This document shows positions 1 through 11,520 of a DNA stretch of 64,000 bases, one piece after another. The position numbers were made by a program, and so were the translations under genes. A model generated the notes under the pieces. It saw only the letters and a program-made list of their open reading frames with translations, ran no database searches and was not told the origin of the DNA. Position 1 is the first letter of the stretch; each line of letters begins with the position of its first letter. This DNA comes from Dermacentor variabilis (taxonomy: Eukaryota > Arthropoda > Arachnida > Ixodida > Ixodidae): contig NC_134574.1 of NCBI RefSeq assembly GCF_050947875.1, forward strand, positions 105,827,469-105,891,468, written 5' to 3'.

Positions 1-376
1 AGGTGTCATAATAGGCCGAGCGCTGAAAAAAGAAATAGCGTAGGAAAGGCAACATGTCAAAAAGTGCTTAGAATACCACGGTTTTGAGGGAGCAGTGTCT
101 CCCAATGTTAAAGTTTTTTTTTTCCGGTTTAGAGTATCAGAAACGTTATGTATATTCAGTTTCACTACATTCTTGCGAACTAGGCGTTCTGAAAGTTAGC
201 GTCAGCTCCAGTTCAGCTTTGGAGGTGGCAGCGCTATTTTCCGCTGACGGCTGCAAAGAAATCTTAACGAGCGTAATACAGAGACAATCGTAACGGACGT
301 ATTATATTTACGTGTTGTGACGCTATCATGAAACCAATACAACACCCCGAACAGCTACTGAAATGGTAGGTTGTAT
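1..376. other. No gene recognised
   Basis: I see no domain, RNA gene or clear repeat here apart from the flank of the palindrome that follows. A 69-codon frame at 84-293 has no recognisable motif. Confidence 0.6.
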
Positions 377-510
377 ATGGTAATATTGCGCTCAGTTTTA
401 CACAGACGATATTAAGTGAAAGACAGGACGTGGACAGACGTTGCTACGTCCGTCCACATCCTGTCCTTCGCTTAATATCGTCTGTGTAAAACTGAGCGCA
501 ATATAACCAT
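377..510. repeat. Palindromic (foldback) repeat, 65-bp arms
   Basis: The arms 377-441 and 446-510 are near-perfect reverse complements with a 4-bp centre. Both ends carry the GCGCTCAGTTTTACACAG core, and I see about three mismatches. An imperfect direct repeat flanks it: about 339-378 resembles about 521-565, sharing GGTAGGT and GTATAT. This suggests a small MITE or foldback insertion, or an inverted duplication inside a longer repeat. There is no coding capacity. Confidence 0.75.
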
Positions 511-938
511 GAACGTTCAGCAACAAGTCCCCTTCACCGCTTTACTAAAAGGTAGGTCGTATATTCAAATACGCTCATAGCAAGGCGGCGGATTGGCCTC
601 GGAGGCGTCCGCCTCTTTTTCGAGTCATGTAACGCAAGCCATCAAACACTGCGCGTCGTGCCACCGCGTCTCCAGCCGCCGCGCAATTGTTATTTGTCGT
701 GAGACATAATTCGCTGCAAGAGGCTTTAATTTACGTATGTACTGATGATGGCGCGTGGCCGTCAATGCACCGGATGCGGCCAAGATAGATAGGGAAGGGG
801 AGGCAGGCACCCCCCCCCCCCATTTTTTTTTACTTGGATACGCCAATAGTTAGTACATCTTTCAGGTAGATGATCTATCTCTGGGATGTGTTAAAAGGCA
901 ATCACTGGGTGCACTATATGTTATCTGGATGTGCACTC
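511..938. other. No gene; homopolymer tract
   Basis: Nothing is recognisable except a C12 run followed by T8 at about 810-830, the sort of tract where assembly length errors are common. Confidence 0.6.
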
Positions 939-1062
939 GAGGGAGTACACAGCCAGGTAAAATAGAGTGCACACACAGGTAACATCCTGCCATAAACACA
1001 GAGGGAGTACACAGCCAGGTAACATAGAGTGCACACACCGGTAACATCCTGCCATAAACACA
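939..1062. repeat. Tandem repeat, 62 bp x 2
   Basis: Unit 939-1000 is repeated at 1001-1062 with only a few differences. Each unit begins GAGGGAGTACACAGCCAGGT and ends CATAAACACA. Up to about 1230, shorter related pieces recur (GGAAACATAAAGGTCA at about 1174 and 1214), so this looks like a decaying minisatellite. Frames through it on the minus strand are repeat translations, not genes. Confidence 0.75.
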
Positions 1063-2789
1063 AAGGACACATCCTACAGGAAAGATAAAGTTCGTTTACT
1101 CGAGTTCTAAGAAAGGATGAGTAAACATGCCGTAAACACAAAGTATGTTTCCTCAAGTTTACATAAAGGGCAAGGAAACATAAAGGTCACACAGGGCACA
1201 AGAAGGAAACATACAGGAAACATAAAGGTCATGACCATTTTCATAGGTGTACGTTGGCGGCGCGAGTGCGTCGAACCATCGGTCGAACTATAGACGCTGT
1301 ACTCATACTGATGCTCATCGGGAGTTATGAAGGCAGGCTGGGGCGTGGGGGGATTTTTGGAGAAATTTAACGCCTAATCCGCTATAACTCAACTGCGTGC
1401 GACACGTGCTCTTGAGAAATGGCACGAAAAGACAGAGGGTAATCCATTCTCTTTGATACCGGCAGAACGTGTACGTCTCCACAGGGAGCGCAAGCGCAGG
1501 AGATTCAGGCAAGCGCGCTCAAACTTCAACCCTCTACGAGTGTGGTGAACACCAGCGGTCAGGGCAATCTCGGCTGCTACTCTTCAGGGGCTCATTTTTT
1601 ACCCCTATTGCCTAAACACCCCCTGCAAAAGCGGGCCCATTAAAAATAGGGAGCGAGCACGGTTGAAAAATTTTTGCTTAAGATGTCCCCTAGTTGTAAA
1701 ATAAGCTATAGGCAGGTATGCTTTATAATGGGTGAATTATGTAAAATTAACTTACGTATTTGCTTATGTCATTTCAGCAGCAAAGTGGCCATGCACCGTC
1801 TGCAGCTTGTAGAAGACGTTTCACGTAACGCAGCCTACCCTCTTTTTTTGAAACGAAGGTTTAGACAGTGACGTAGAAACCGTGATAAACTGTAGCCCAC
1901 AAATGCACAAAGCTGGGCTATGCCCGTTGTGCAGGTTCCCTGGAACGCCGGTGGCAACTTCGTGCCGACTCTACGCATCCAGTGGGAGGGCGCGTGATTC
2001 TTGATTTGGTAGATGGCATGAAGAAAATGGGTCGAGGCAGAGCGCCTGAAGACCGCGTGCATTGAGACGACATCCAGAGTGCTTCGAGCAACCTTCGCAT
2101 GTTTTGAGTTGCCTTGAACACTGGTGTCAAATAAGGGCCCATAATTTTCGAACGTGAAAAACCGCACGCTTCCCCAGAGAAAATAGGGTACGTCACTTCA
2201 CCAGGCTTTTCCAGCTACAACAGCCGGTCACAACGCAAGAATGCAGTGGCAAGCAAAGCCATATGGCAGTTCACAGATTATTTGTGTACGTCTGCAAACC
2301 AAGCACGTCCGCTCATTTCCGGGATACGGCAGCTTAGCCGGACTTCGGTAATGTTGTAGCGTTGTAGCGACGATGAAGAATTAGGTAGTCTTGATGCATG
2401 AGTGACAAATGAAACTATTATTTAGGTGCCGGCTATCTAAACATAACTCATCTTGCATGCGAGCTTAATTGCAGGTGCTCACCTACGCTCCAAGATGAAG
2501 ACCACTCTTCGGATATAGGCAGATGTGTTCTGCGCCGAACGATAACATTACACCAGTCATTAGGCGTTGAAAAAGCTGGGTGCGTAAAAAATGCAATCTA
2601 TGTAGTTGAATATGAACCATAGTTTATAGCACAAATTCCTACACACTAGATAAACGCTTTGTTATTTTAAAATATCAACCGCCGAGCCACAATAGCACAG
2701 GCAGAACGTTGTTTTCAAAACGTAACTGGCTATAGTCAAGACACCCTTCCCTATAGCCATAACATTATACATAACACTATACTGACATC
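1063..2789. other. No gene recognised
   Basis: Overlapping minus-strand frames at 1835-2196 (92-110 codons) show no known domain. No RNA gene or mobile-element motif was found in this 1.7-kb stretch. Confidence 0.55.
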
Positions 2790-2810
2790 AGAAAGAAAGC
2801 TGGATCGCCA

Positions 2811-3383
2811 TTGCAAGCTTTGAAACAAGCAACACTGGAGCACATTCACAACGTGCACAGATTCCGGCAACATGTATACACAGATGGTTCAGTAAAACTC
2901 AACAGCTCTGCTGCTGCAGTCATCATCCCGGCACAATCTGAGGAAATCAAGTTAAGAACTTCATGTGTGACCACATCGACGGGTGCAGAACGCGCGGCGC
3001 TCCGTGCTGCACTTGATTTCATTAAGCAGAAGCCACCGCAACAATGGACAGTCTTTAGTGACTCCAAGGCAGCCCTTCAATGCATACGAAGCCCAATGCG
3101 CCACGGACCCAATGAACAACTGGCCTCAGAAATTCGGCACATATATCATCAAATCTATGACAAGGGACACGACATATTCTTTCAGTGGCTTCCAGGTCAT
3201 TGTAACATCAGCGGGAATGACCACGCCGACGAAGGCGCCCGATCTGCACATGAAAGTGGTCAACGAGTCTTCATTCCGCTTTCGCGAACAGACGCTGCGG
3301 CTGAGCTGCGATTGATGTCCCGTGAGTGTACTTTGCCCCTGTGGGACTCAAATGCTTTCACCATGTGCCGGTTGCGTTCGTAG
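2811..3383 (+). pseudogene. Retroelement RNase H domain (family A)
   Basis: RNase H degrades the RNA strand of the RNA:DNA hybrid during retrotransposition. All four acidic positions of the family are visible: Asp in YTDGS (residues about 24-28), Glu in TGAERAAL, Asp in SDSKAAL, and Asp in the final NDHADEGAR motif, with the FQWLPGHC strand before the last. The first codon used here is TTG, so the true protein began upstream in sequence now lost. The frame ends at a TAG, and the same frame continues directly into the zinc-knuckle segment, so a single nonsense change separates the two parts. It lacks any reverse transcriptase. Confidence 0.85.
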
Positions 3384-3392
3384 TCTTCGGGC

Positions 3393-3740
3393 ATGCGGAT
3401 GCACCTCCCGCCTGGATTACCGCGACGTGAACACACCATGCTCTACCGTCTGTGGCTAGGCGTTGCCTTTACAAACGCCTATGCTTTCCTCATAGGAATG
3501 GCCAACAGCCCCGCGTGCGACACATGTAACATCGACGAGACGCTCGCACACATTATCTGTGTCTGCCCGCGATACAGTGCTGAGAGACAAGTGATGTGCA
3601 GAGTACTGGACCAGTTGGACAATCGTCCACTTTCAGAACTAAAAGCTTTAGGTCAATGCTCTGAAAGAACATCCGCGTGGAAGGCCTTACTCGCGCTATT
3701 AAAGTTCTTGCGGTCTACGGGGCTTCACGACAGACTCTAA
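3393..3740 (+). pseudogene. Family A C-terminal zinc-knuckle segment
   Basis: This continues the RNase H frame after one in-frame stop. It begins with the conserved stretch around LYRLWLGVAF, which also ends the related frame at 23188-23814. It then carries a C-x2-C-x7-H-x4-C knuckle (CDTC...AHIICVC), a putative nucleic-acid-binding motif at the C terminus of RNase H-bearing non-LTR proteins. The natural stop is probably the one at 3738-3740, just before the 3' UTR. Confidence 0.8.
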
Positions 3741-3935
3741 GAATGCCGCCCCCTACCGCTCTGTATTGTACGCGCTTTGTTTGTGCTTGTCTCCCTTTCT
3801 TTCTATCTCCCCCTTCTACTCTGTTTCTCTTTTTATCCCTCTTAACCCTTCCCCCTGCGCAGGGTAGCCAACCGGAACTACCTCTGGTTAACCTCCCTGC
3901 CTTTCTCTGCATTATTTTCTCTCTCTCTATACTGA

Positions 3936-6744
3936 CGGCTGACAGCAGCGGATGCAAAATCCTATGTAATAGTAAACAGTGCGTCTGATTTTATGGCGCT
4001 GCGGAAGTGTCGGGTTCGCGACTGTGGTGCCGTTAGTTGTAATCTTGATGTGGGAAGTTTTTCCTTAAGCTGTCTGCGTTTTATTTTTCACGTTTGACAT
4101 CTGCTGTGCTTGTTCTCTTGTCCTATATGCTTCACGACCACGCCTGACACGGAGGCCTCCTGCCAAAGGGAATGAAGCGACCCGTTGCGCAGCCCACGGG
4201 AAGGGGGTGGGGGCCTTATGTAGATGCCGCTTTAGCGGCCGCAGGCCAACATACAATGGCGCGTTGTTTAATAATCACTGTATAATGACCCCCCTCTAAC
4301 GTGTAGCAAAACGTTGTGCACACAACATGCGATGGAATAGAAAAGGGTGCCCTCAACTTAGCAATCAAGGGGACCGTCAAAATACTGCATAGACTTTTAG
4401 GACGGGCCCCCTCACTGTAGTGAGTGCCTTTCGAGACGGATGAACAGACGGCGTTTCGAAGCTGAAAAGAGTAGACTATATTTAAATAGTCGTGATAAAT
4501 GTGAAATATCTGTAGCAAAACCATGATTTCCTATACTTTGCTATATAATTTCGAATAAATGCTGCTAGAACAAGTCGACGCCATGACAGCCTGCGTAGAG
4601 CCTTCTAAAACGTTTGGGCTATCGTCATGAACACTCAGAACCTCGGCAAATACTTTCACATAAGGTCTAGATAAGGCACGACAATGTAACCCGCACTTTA
4701 GGGGCGGTCTTTGAGCTGCCGCTGCTTTTCAACGTGCTGACAAATGAATGTCTTCAAGTTCTTGCAGACGAACTTACATGACATCTATGTTTTCCAATGA
4801 AAACGGTAGAGCCATGTTTTGGAGCCGTCAGAGGGTACGCAGGAAGTGTCCTGCTGAAGTTCATTGTCACCACCTGGCTGAAAGCGTGGGTAGAAAACAA
4901 CTTCGCACTACCCTAATGAAGGTTACTATCCACTACTGAACATTTTCGATCCTTCGTCTGACTTTAGGGAGCTCCATACCAATGCTCTCATTACTAGCAT
5001 TATAGGCTATGTACGCACAGCAGGCCTACCGCCAATTATAAATAGCAGATTAGCTGCCTCAATCGATGCGTCAGATGATCAGCGGAATATTAGCTCGCAC
5101 GGAACGTGCGCGGCTTCACTAACGAACCCCGGCTGCAGGAAACGGCGTTTGGGCAATACAGGCTAGATATAATTGGTGCCTACGCCTGGAGCATGCGGCA
5201 TCCATTCGCTCAATACCGAGCTCTACTGCTAACGAACAAAACGCATTCGTGCGCATCTTTGGCGAGTTATCGAACTGAAACGACCCACCGGGCAAATAGA
5301 CAAGCTGTACCCTGCTAAAGCTCAGGCCTCCCAACCAGCTAACTATTCCATTGACGCTGCATGATGTTAACCCTTTTAAAGCAAAGATTCCTTCGCCTAC
5401 CTTCACCTCTCCCCATCTACATTTTTTTTCACGCGCATGGGGTTCTATCACTTGTGTATCTGCTCGGATCCTCCTGCACAGCGGCATAAATAGCATGGAA
5501 TTTTGAAATACAGTAGTGACAACCAGGGGACCACTGTAGAAGGGACCTCTTTAACAGCGCATGATATTTAACCGCCTCTCAATCTTCTTAAATTTCGTAT
5601 GTTTAGCTTACTCAATGATTGGGCGACTGGGTGTTAGCCATTGAGTATGTGTCCATTCCTGGCAATCTCATAGAATTCGTATGTGTGTCGTGCTTCTCGG
5701 CATGTACCTCTGCTCAGCATGTTTCCCTCTACAAGCGCCCTACATCACCATTGACCTCGGTGATTGCATTTCGAAATTTTTGGCGATCGGTGTTCTGAAT
5801 AAACGTATAGCTTGGATGAGGACAAAGTTGGAACCAGTACGATGGAGCGGACGTCAGGGCTACGGATTGGCTTTCGCTACTTAGTTTCGGCTAATCTGCA
5901 TGTCCGCGAAAGCTCCCATTTCATCCTGATGCGAATGCAGGCGCATAACAATCGAACCGCTGAGAAATGAGGCATATGCGAATGGCCTCGCTGTATATTT
6001 CGCTGTATCGCTTTAGCAGATAGCTGCTTAAAGATTCACCGACGGAGCGTTGCTGGTAACTTGAGAAAAAGAATGGCGGTTCCCATGCAAAGTCGTAATG
6101 GATAATAACCAGAGCTCTTTTTTTTATGGTTACTGAAATCTCCCTTTTTGACTTCTACTTAGGTCAACGCTTCTCGGTCAATGCGGGCTCTGTTCACATT
6201 TTTTATTTACGTGTTTATGGACACTCGGCTCCTTCTATTCCCTGCTTCATTTCTCTGTTGCCCAGTTTTGTAATTTTCGATTCAATTTCCTATTTTTGTT
6301 GCCTGTTTACGGGGGATTCACTTATCGGTAGCTCAACGCTTCTCATTTTTTTTATTCTCCGTTTCTTTGAACACTTCGAGCTACTATATATCTACCAGCG
6401 TCTCTCCTCCTACGGTATTTGTAGAGGGGGAGCAGTTGAACGGTCCAGCGACACATAAAAACGCTACTAAGGAAAGTAGTTGCTGCCCTGCCGAAGACAA
6501 ATTCACTTGTCGAAGCGTTCGCTCTGGCGGCATTCTTAGTTGGTTATTACTGCTGATACAAGTCGTGTTAGCATGTTCTTTCACTTTGCTCGTCCACCTA
6601 ACGTACAATCAAAGCACGCACGGAGACAAAATAATAGGGGATCTGAGAGCGCGTTTTACTATTAAGTGTTCTAATATGTTAAAGGAAGCGGTAGGACAGA
6701 GCGTTTGCTTCAGAACCCACACGCGTCCTCCTCTCCACCCGCAC
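3936..6744. other. No gene recognised
   Basis: This 2.8-kb stretch holds short frames only (up to 131 codons) without recognisable domains. No tandem repeat or hairpin stood out. Confidence 0.5.
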
Positions 6745-7030
6745 ACGTCATCACGCCAGTAGTAGTAGCAATAGCAGAAAACCTCATTTGTTATTTCGTA
6801 ATGAAGTCCCAGAGGGTGAGCCCTCAGTCCAGAACCCCATTTGCTGCTGCTATCAGGCTGCCCCAGTCAATCAGGTATCGCTGGTCGCTCAAGGCTGTGC
6901 TGGAAAGAGCGGCTTCCAACGGGGATGGGGAGGCGTTCAGTATTCTAGGAAGGCCAAGTGGTTTGGAGCCTTGCCAAGTAGAACGGTGGAGGCCTGGGTG
7001 TCCTGATTCATGATCACGTGCACTCGTGGG
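6745..7030 (-). mobile_element. Probable 3' end of an RNase H-type non-LTR element
   Basis: On the minus strand, the frame 6824-7069 ends with a segment (about ALSSTALSDQRYLIDWGSLI) resembling the extreme C terminus of zinc-knuckle non-LTR proteins. A short 3' UTR follows, running into a CTACTACTAC-like tail near 6755-6765. The element at 59.6-61.6 kb likewise ends with a TTTACTACTGC-type tail. The knuckle itself is not visible, so this is a short 3' remnant and the call is tentative. Confidence 0.4.
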
Positions 7031-7305
7031 CATCCAACGAAAGCTATTCGTGTCTGCATCGAGGCACATTACATGACACGCGTTTACTTAGTCACCATTC
7101 GTTTAGTGGCACACACACTGCCAATAAAGCTACGAGCCTGACTTCTTTAATGTCTTCACACATGGCGATCGCCGTCAATGTTCCACCTTTTGGGCTAACT
7201 TTCCAATTATTTTCTCCAGCGAGTTTGTTCAGCTTACGTTTTTGGGGTACGCTCGGTTACATGCTTTCTTTTAATGTGTTTTTACTGCTAATGGGATTAA
7301 ATGAG

Positions 7306-7366
7306 CAAGCATCATCATCAGCCTCATTTTATGTCCACTGCCTGGACGAGTGCCTCTCCCAGCGAT
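7306..7366 (-). mobile_element. RTE 3'-end fragment
   Basis: About 60 bp match the 3' end of the RTE fragment at 33570 onward: an ATC-type short repeat (CATCATCATCAGCC), then TTTTATGTCCACTGC and a GCCTC-type block. Because RTE elements end in short tandem repeats, this is a severely 5'-truncated copy on the minus strand. Confidence 0.5.
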
Positions 7367-9153
7367 GTCGAAATCGGGCAATATTGGCCGCCAATCGCTC
7401 AATCCGTGCTTCTCTTCCGCTGTAATGAAACACACATTTACCAGCTGTGCAATATCTCTGCGTTATACATGCGAGTGAAATGCCCGAGCGCTCTTTTCGC
7501 AGCGTTTGTGATCCCATGGGGGCCCATCGCGTGTTGCATGCACAAACGCCACACACGTGCGGAACGCCTCAATCTTTGCAAGTTGCGAAAGAAATTTGTC
7601 CTGCCGATATTGAAGCTCCGGCAGAATATCATTCTGGGAACAGCGCGAGCCACGACGTCAGAGGCTCACGCAACACGCAGCACTCGCTTTGTGTCTCTAT
7701 TTGGCCCCGTTTCTCGCGCGGCTCGCTTTGAGAGATGCATCGAAAATTAGCCCAATGCCTCAAACTTCTCCGGCAGGATAGAATGAACGGTTGCAATCGT
7801 TGCGACATGTGCGGCAAAATGTGGGTGAAGTAGCCTTAGCCTTTATTTCTGTAACGCGTCAAAACAATGGGCTGCGTGGGGAATGCTCGCTAATGTCGAG
7901 TAAACATACCTAATTGCACAAATTCAGGGAATGAGAGGTGAAGGACATGCCGGTGCCGCTCACCGGATGCAGCAATAGCGCTCAATATTCTTTGAGTCCT
8001 TCGTACACAATAAGCGATGTTACAAACGAATTTGCCCCAGTTCCTGCATAAAGAATATATGAAAGCAGTGTGTGAACTAGTGAATTTTTCCCACCAATCA
8101 AAGAAAGTATGCCACACACGCAGCAACAATAAATTAAATCTCCTTCACGCCAACTCATCTGCGCTCTCGCCCGAAGACCATTTGAAGTGTCAACAATCTA
8201 CTAAAAACAAATCTTGGAGTGTAGGGTCCTTATTTAGGCGCCTTTTGGACTTTTGCGCTGTAGAAACCGACTGACCCCCTACACGCCTAAGTGCCGAGTG
8301 GCTTCGTTCTCTCGTCGTATCGTAAAGTTAATTTTGCTGAGCGTCCATGTACAAGTCCCGTCACATAGCGTATTTATGCGCAGCCTTTATATTTCGGTCA
8401 CGGGCTCGCCATACTACGACAACCACGATAATGACGTTTATGCAGAACACGCCGCGAAAAGGGATCAGCATCCACAACAAAGGGAGTCGCTGCAGGGCGT
8501 GACGGTGTAAGGAAGAGGGGGATATTTGCACGCCACGGATAACACGATCTGGGAAAGGCCCCGCGTCGTGTCGCAGGAGCATCATCGGGGTGGCTGACAC
8601 CTCGGCGAACTTAACATCCGGGAACACAAGCCGCCCCGCCCCGCCCACCTGTCGTCTCATCACAGCTGCTGTTGTTGTACAGGGAACGCCAGCGACGTGT
8701 GTGTTAGCCCCCACGCAAACGTCGATAATGATGCGATGACACGATGGACAATTTGTAGAAAGCCGGATGCCTGTCTGCGCACCTTCTGTACTGTTCGACA
8801 TTGCTGATATTCCCGCTATCGTAAGTGAAAGCGTAGGCTTCGATAGAGAAAAAAAAAAGCCGCATTGTGATAAAGAAATATCAATGAGGTAAAGAGCAAG
8901 GCAAGGCCGGCGAACGTCCGACTCAGGGACCTATTTTTACCCAAAGATATAGTTCTTAAAAATATTTTGACACCGTTGAGGGACGGGGGGAGGCGGAGTT
9001 TGGTGCAATTTGCCTGTTTCATCCTTTATGTTTAGAAATCTTAATTAGTATCTATAAACTTCTGGAACAATATGCGTACCTCCAGAGGCCCTTCTTCTTT
9101 TTGTAATTTAATGAATACTGCTTTAGAATCTGAGACACATTTCTTCTTTCCTC
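7367..9153. other. No gene recognised
   Basis: A 146-codon minus-strand frame (8361-8801) in a GC-rich patch has a C-terminal hydrophobic segment but no known domain. A frame of that length is expected by chance in 64 kb. Nothing else is recognisable. Confidence 0.5.
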
Positions 9154-9436
9154 ATAACCCACCATCTGAAACTGAAAAATGTGTCTGGACGCCTTGGTCA
9201 CTGGGTGCTCGGATTTCAAGAGTACGATTTTGAAGTTGTACACAAGTCTGAAAAAAAAAAAGCATCAAGCTGCCAACGCTCTGTCTCGCTGCCTTTGGCC
9301 AGTATTATCTTCGTACACGTCTCTCCATTGCTCGGCACTTTGTGATGATACTATGTCTGCACTTACGTTTTCACTTCTAGTGGTCGCTTGCACTCTGTTT
9401 TCCAATTGCGTCACTCAGTTCCCCTCGTGTCAACGT
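9154..9436 (+). pseudogene. Gypsy RNase H C terminus
   Basis: The reading begins at ITHH and goes through SGRLGHWVLGFQEYDFEVVH, a typical end of the Ty3/gypsy RNase H domain. It then shifts frame within an A11 run (9251-9261) and continues as HQAANALSRC, where the family normally has an ADALSR motif. The piece stops at about 9436, where the non-LTR insertion begins. No catalytic residues of RNase H are left. Confidence 0.8.
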
Positions 9437-9463
9437 TTTGAAGTTGAAGTTGAAGTTTATTCA
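9437..9463 (-). repeat. Short-unit 3' tail of the CR1/L2-like element
   Basis: The plus strand reads three consecutive TGAAGT-type units, which on the element strand form an ACTTCA-repeat tail after the AATAAA box. It marks the 3' terminus and therefore the insertion boundary. Confidence 0.7.
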
Positions 9464-9760
9464 ATATATGAAAGTACGCAGGAAATATTGTACAGGACAT
9501 CTGAATCTCTAGCTCAAGGCTAGTTGAGATCCATGCTAGTTATTATTCACAATCATAACGGCAATATGACAAAGTATAAATCATTCATATATACATAAAC
9601 ATTCATTATAAGCACAAGGCAGGGTACGTGTAATAGTTACGAGAAACCTGCAGAAAGGAATTTGTATGTAGTAAATATACACTCTAAGGAAAAATAACAG
9701 ACATGTACACCAGCGAGATGAAAGCCCTACGCAGATAATAGTAGTGAGTGATAATGAGAT

Positions 9761-10594
9761 TCACTGATATTGAAAAAAAATTGCTTCTTTTACTTCCGAT
9801 GGTAAGCTGTTCCATAGGTGTGCTCCAGTGCTGTTTAAACTTCTCCTTCCATATACATCATTCATTTTTGCCAAGAGAAAATTTCTCTTATATGCGCTAC
9901 GCGTATTGCTACTGGAATGTAAAGAATTTGATAAACTCGAAGGGCACTTAGTGGTTATGCTATTATGAGTATGCAATGTTGTTTTAAAATTCAGTAATAA
10001 ATTAAAAAGCAGTATATTTAATCTTTGAAAGAGCGGCATTGATTTATCATTGTAATTCGAAAAAGTCATAAATCGCAAGGCCCTTTTCTGAAGAAGTACG
10101 ATAGGTTCTACATGTGAAACGTATCTGTTACCCCAAGCTGCAATACAGTAGGGTGATAAATGGCTATGGAATATGCTAAAATAGAATGCTCTCAGAGTGG
10201 CAGTGTCAACGTAATAACTGCACTTGTAAAGCATAAAACAAACTTTGCTCAACTTTCTACACAGCAATGCGATGTGAGGCTTCCAATGAAGATGCCCATC
10301 TAGAGTGACACCCAAATATTGAATTGAACTCACCCGCTCAAGTATATTATGGTTTAGAGAAAGCGAAAGTCGTTCTCTTAGAGGCGCTTTCCACAAAGAA
10401 GTAAAGAGAATATATTTAGTTTTCTTGGTATTCAGAGTTAGCGTATTTGACGCGAACCACTGGTTAACACTACGAAGTTCATTGTTAGCCACTTGAAATT
10501 TTTTCCCCAAGGTGTGTAGCGCACGAAGTAAAACCGTGTCGTCTGCATACATTACAGCAGGGAAGTTTTCTAAGCCATCAGGAAGGTCGTTCAC
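9761..10594 (-). pseudogene. Reverse transcriptase, C-terminal half (CR1/L2-like)
   Basis: The frame starts just before the catalytic YADD box (YADDTVLL, residues about 16-23), which is intact. It continues through WFASNTLTLNTKKT and YLGVTLD (thumb-side motifs) and an aromatic-rich C-terminal region typical of CR1/L2-like proteins. It is shifted by one frame relative to the upstream half. A stop and a small duplication lie between the halves, so no complete enzyme can be read. Confidence 0.85.
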
Positions 10595-10605
10595 AATTAA
10601 AGAAA

Positions 10606-10645
10606 AAAATTATTGACCCAGTAATGAGCCTTGTGACCCACTAAT
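10606..10645 (-). repeat. Tandem duplication of about 20 bp in an RT motif
   Basis: The plus strand reads two similar units (ACCCAGTAATGAGCC and ACCCACTAATGAGCC) in a row. They fall in the region encoding the conserved glycine/proline-rich motif between RT motifs A and C. The duplication accounts for the frame change between the two RT halves. Confidence 0.6.
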
Positions 10646-11459
10646 GAGCCCCTGTAACAATGTCAGAAAACTCGGATTTGGTATCTGCAACGGCAACTAG
10701 TTGTTTTCTGTTATTGAGATAGCTGTGGAAAAATTGAAGAGTTAGACTTCGAAAACCATAGCATTCTAACTTATTTAGCAGTATGTCATGATCTACAGCG
10801 TCAAACGCTTTTCGCACAACTAGAAATATGCCTAGGACACTTTTCTTGTTGTTCAAGTTAGAATTTATGTAGTCAGAAAAAGCTAATACTGCTGCTTTTG
10901 TCAATCCTTTACCCCGAAAACTATGCTGGCAATAAGCCACAATGGATTCACGTTCAAGAAATGAAGTGATTCGATGGGCGATAAGTTTTGCAAAGATGGC
11001 GCTTAAGCAACCTAAGAAAAATATAGGACGGTTGTTTTCTAACAAATTATACTCCCTGTTATTGGAAATTGGAATAACCTCAGCAACCTTTAATAGGTAT
11101 AGATAGGAAGTATTACAGAAAGAGAGATTGAATATTTTTTCTCGTGGCTTCCACAGTATACCAATACAATGCTTTAAGGCTACTGTGGATATTCCATTGT
11201 GACCAGTAGAACGTTTAAATGGCATGCCGTTAACTACGGACACTATCTCCTCCTCAGTAACGTCCAATGAACCAAATGAGTTTGTTGTCCTTTTCGGGTA
11301 AGTAATAGACGAAAGAAGAGGTACATTATTAGATATTGCTTGACCAATCATACAGAAGTACGAGTTAAGCGACGATACTAAGGTTTCCACAGATATTCCT
11401 AAGAGTTTCATGTCTGGCATTGTGTATTCTCTAACCGATGGCTTAACTAGCGAACTCAT
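10641..11459 (-). pseudogene. Reverse transcriptase, N-terminal half (CR1/L2-like)
   Basis: Recognisable RT parts in order are a LLENNRPI block (usually NYRPIS), an LIAHRITSFLE stretch, QHSFRGKG, and motif A as FLVVRKAFDAVDHD. The motif A catalytic Asp (first Asp of the usual FLDxxKAFD) reads Val, which would by itself inactivate the enzyme. The frame ends at the IVTGAH stop, close to where the family has its QGS motif. Sequence upstream of the ATG still encodes a few more element residues before the 5' truncation near 11500. Confidence 0.85.
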
Positions 11460-11520
11460 AATGCGCCATGTAGCCTTCGAATTACCAGAGTTACGGACTA
11501 GTCAATTTGTGTTATACTCT

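Larger units (their letters stand above)
2790..3935 (+). mobile_element. Non-LTR retrotransposon, family A copy 1 (3' portion)
   Basis: This is a 5'-truncated non-LTR element holding only its RNase H domain, zinc knuckle and 3' untranslated region. The left edge is approximate. Its protein resembles that of the minus-strand element at 22745-24760, and the two share a 3' UTR block (here about 3861-3905) containing GGTTAACCTCCCTGC. A pyrimidine-rich tract ends the element near 3930. The RNase H domain points to the I/R1/Jockey-related groups, but the clade cannot be fixed without a phylogeny. Confidence 0.8.
9437..11520 (-). mobile_element. 5'-truncated CR1/L2-like non-LTR element inside gypsy
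   Basis: This minus-strand element carries a reverse transcriptase and C-terminal region (two broken frames), a 3' UTR of about 300 bp, and a 3' tail made of TTCAAC-type units (plus strand 9438-9459) after an AATAAA-like box. Tails of short tandem units instead of poly(A) are typical of CR1/L2-type elements. The 5' end lies at about 11490-11520, upstream of the reverse transcriptase domain, so the endonuclease is absent. Both ends abut gypsy coding sequence, so this insertion is the younger event. Confidence 0.85.

Noticed and set aside
8361..8801. 146-codon minus-strand frame as a gene
   Set aside because: It has no domain, its hydrophobic end comes from a short GTT-rich stretch, and such a length is expected by chance in this window.
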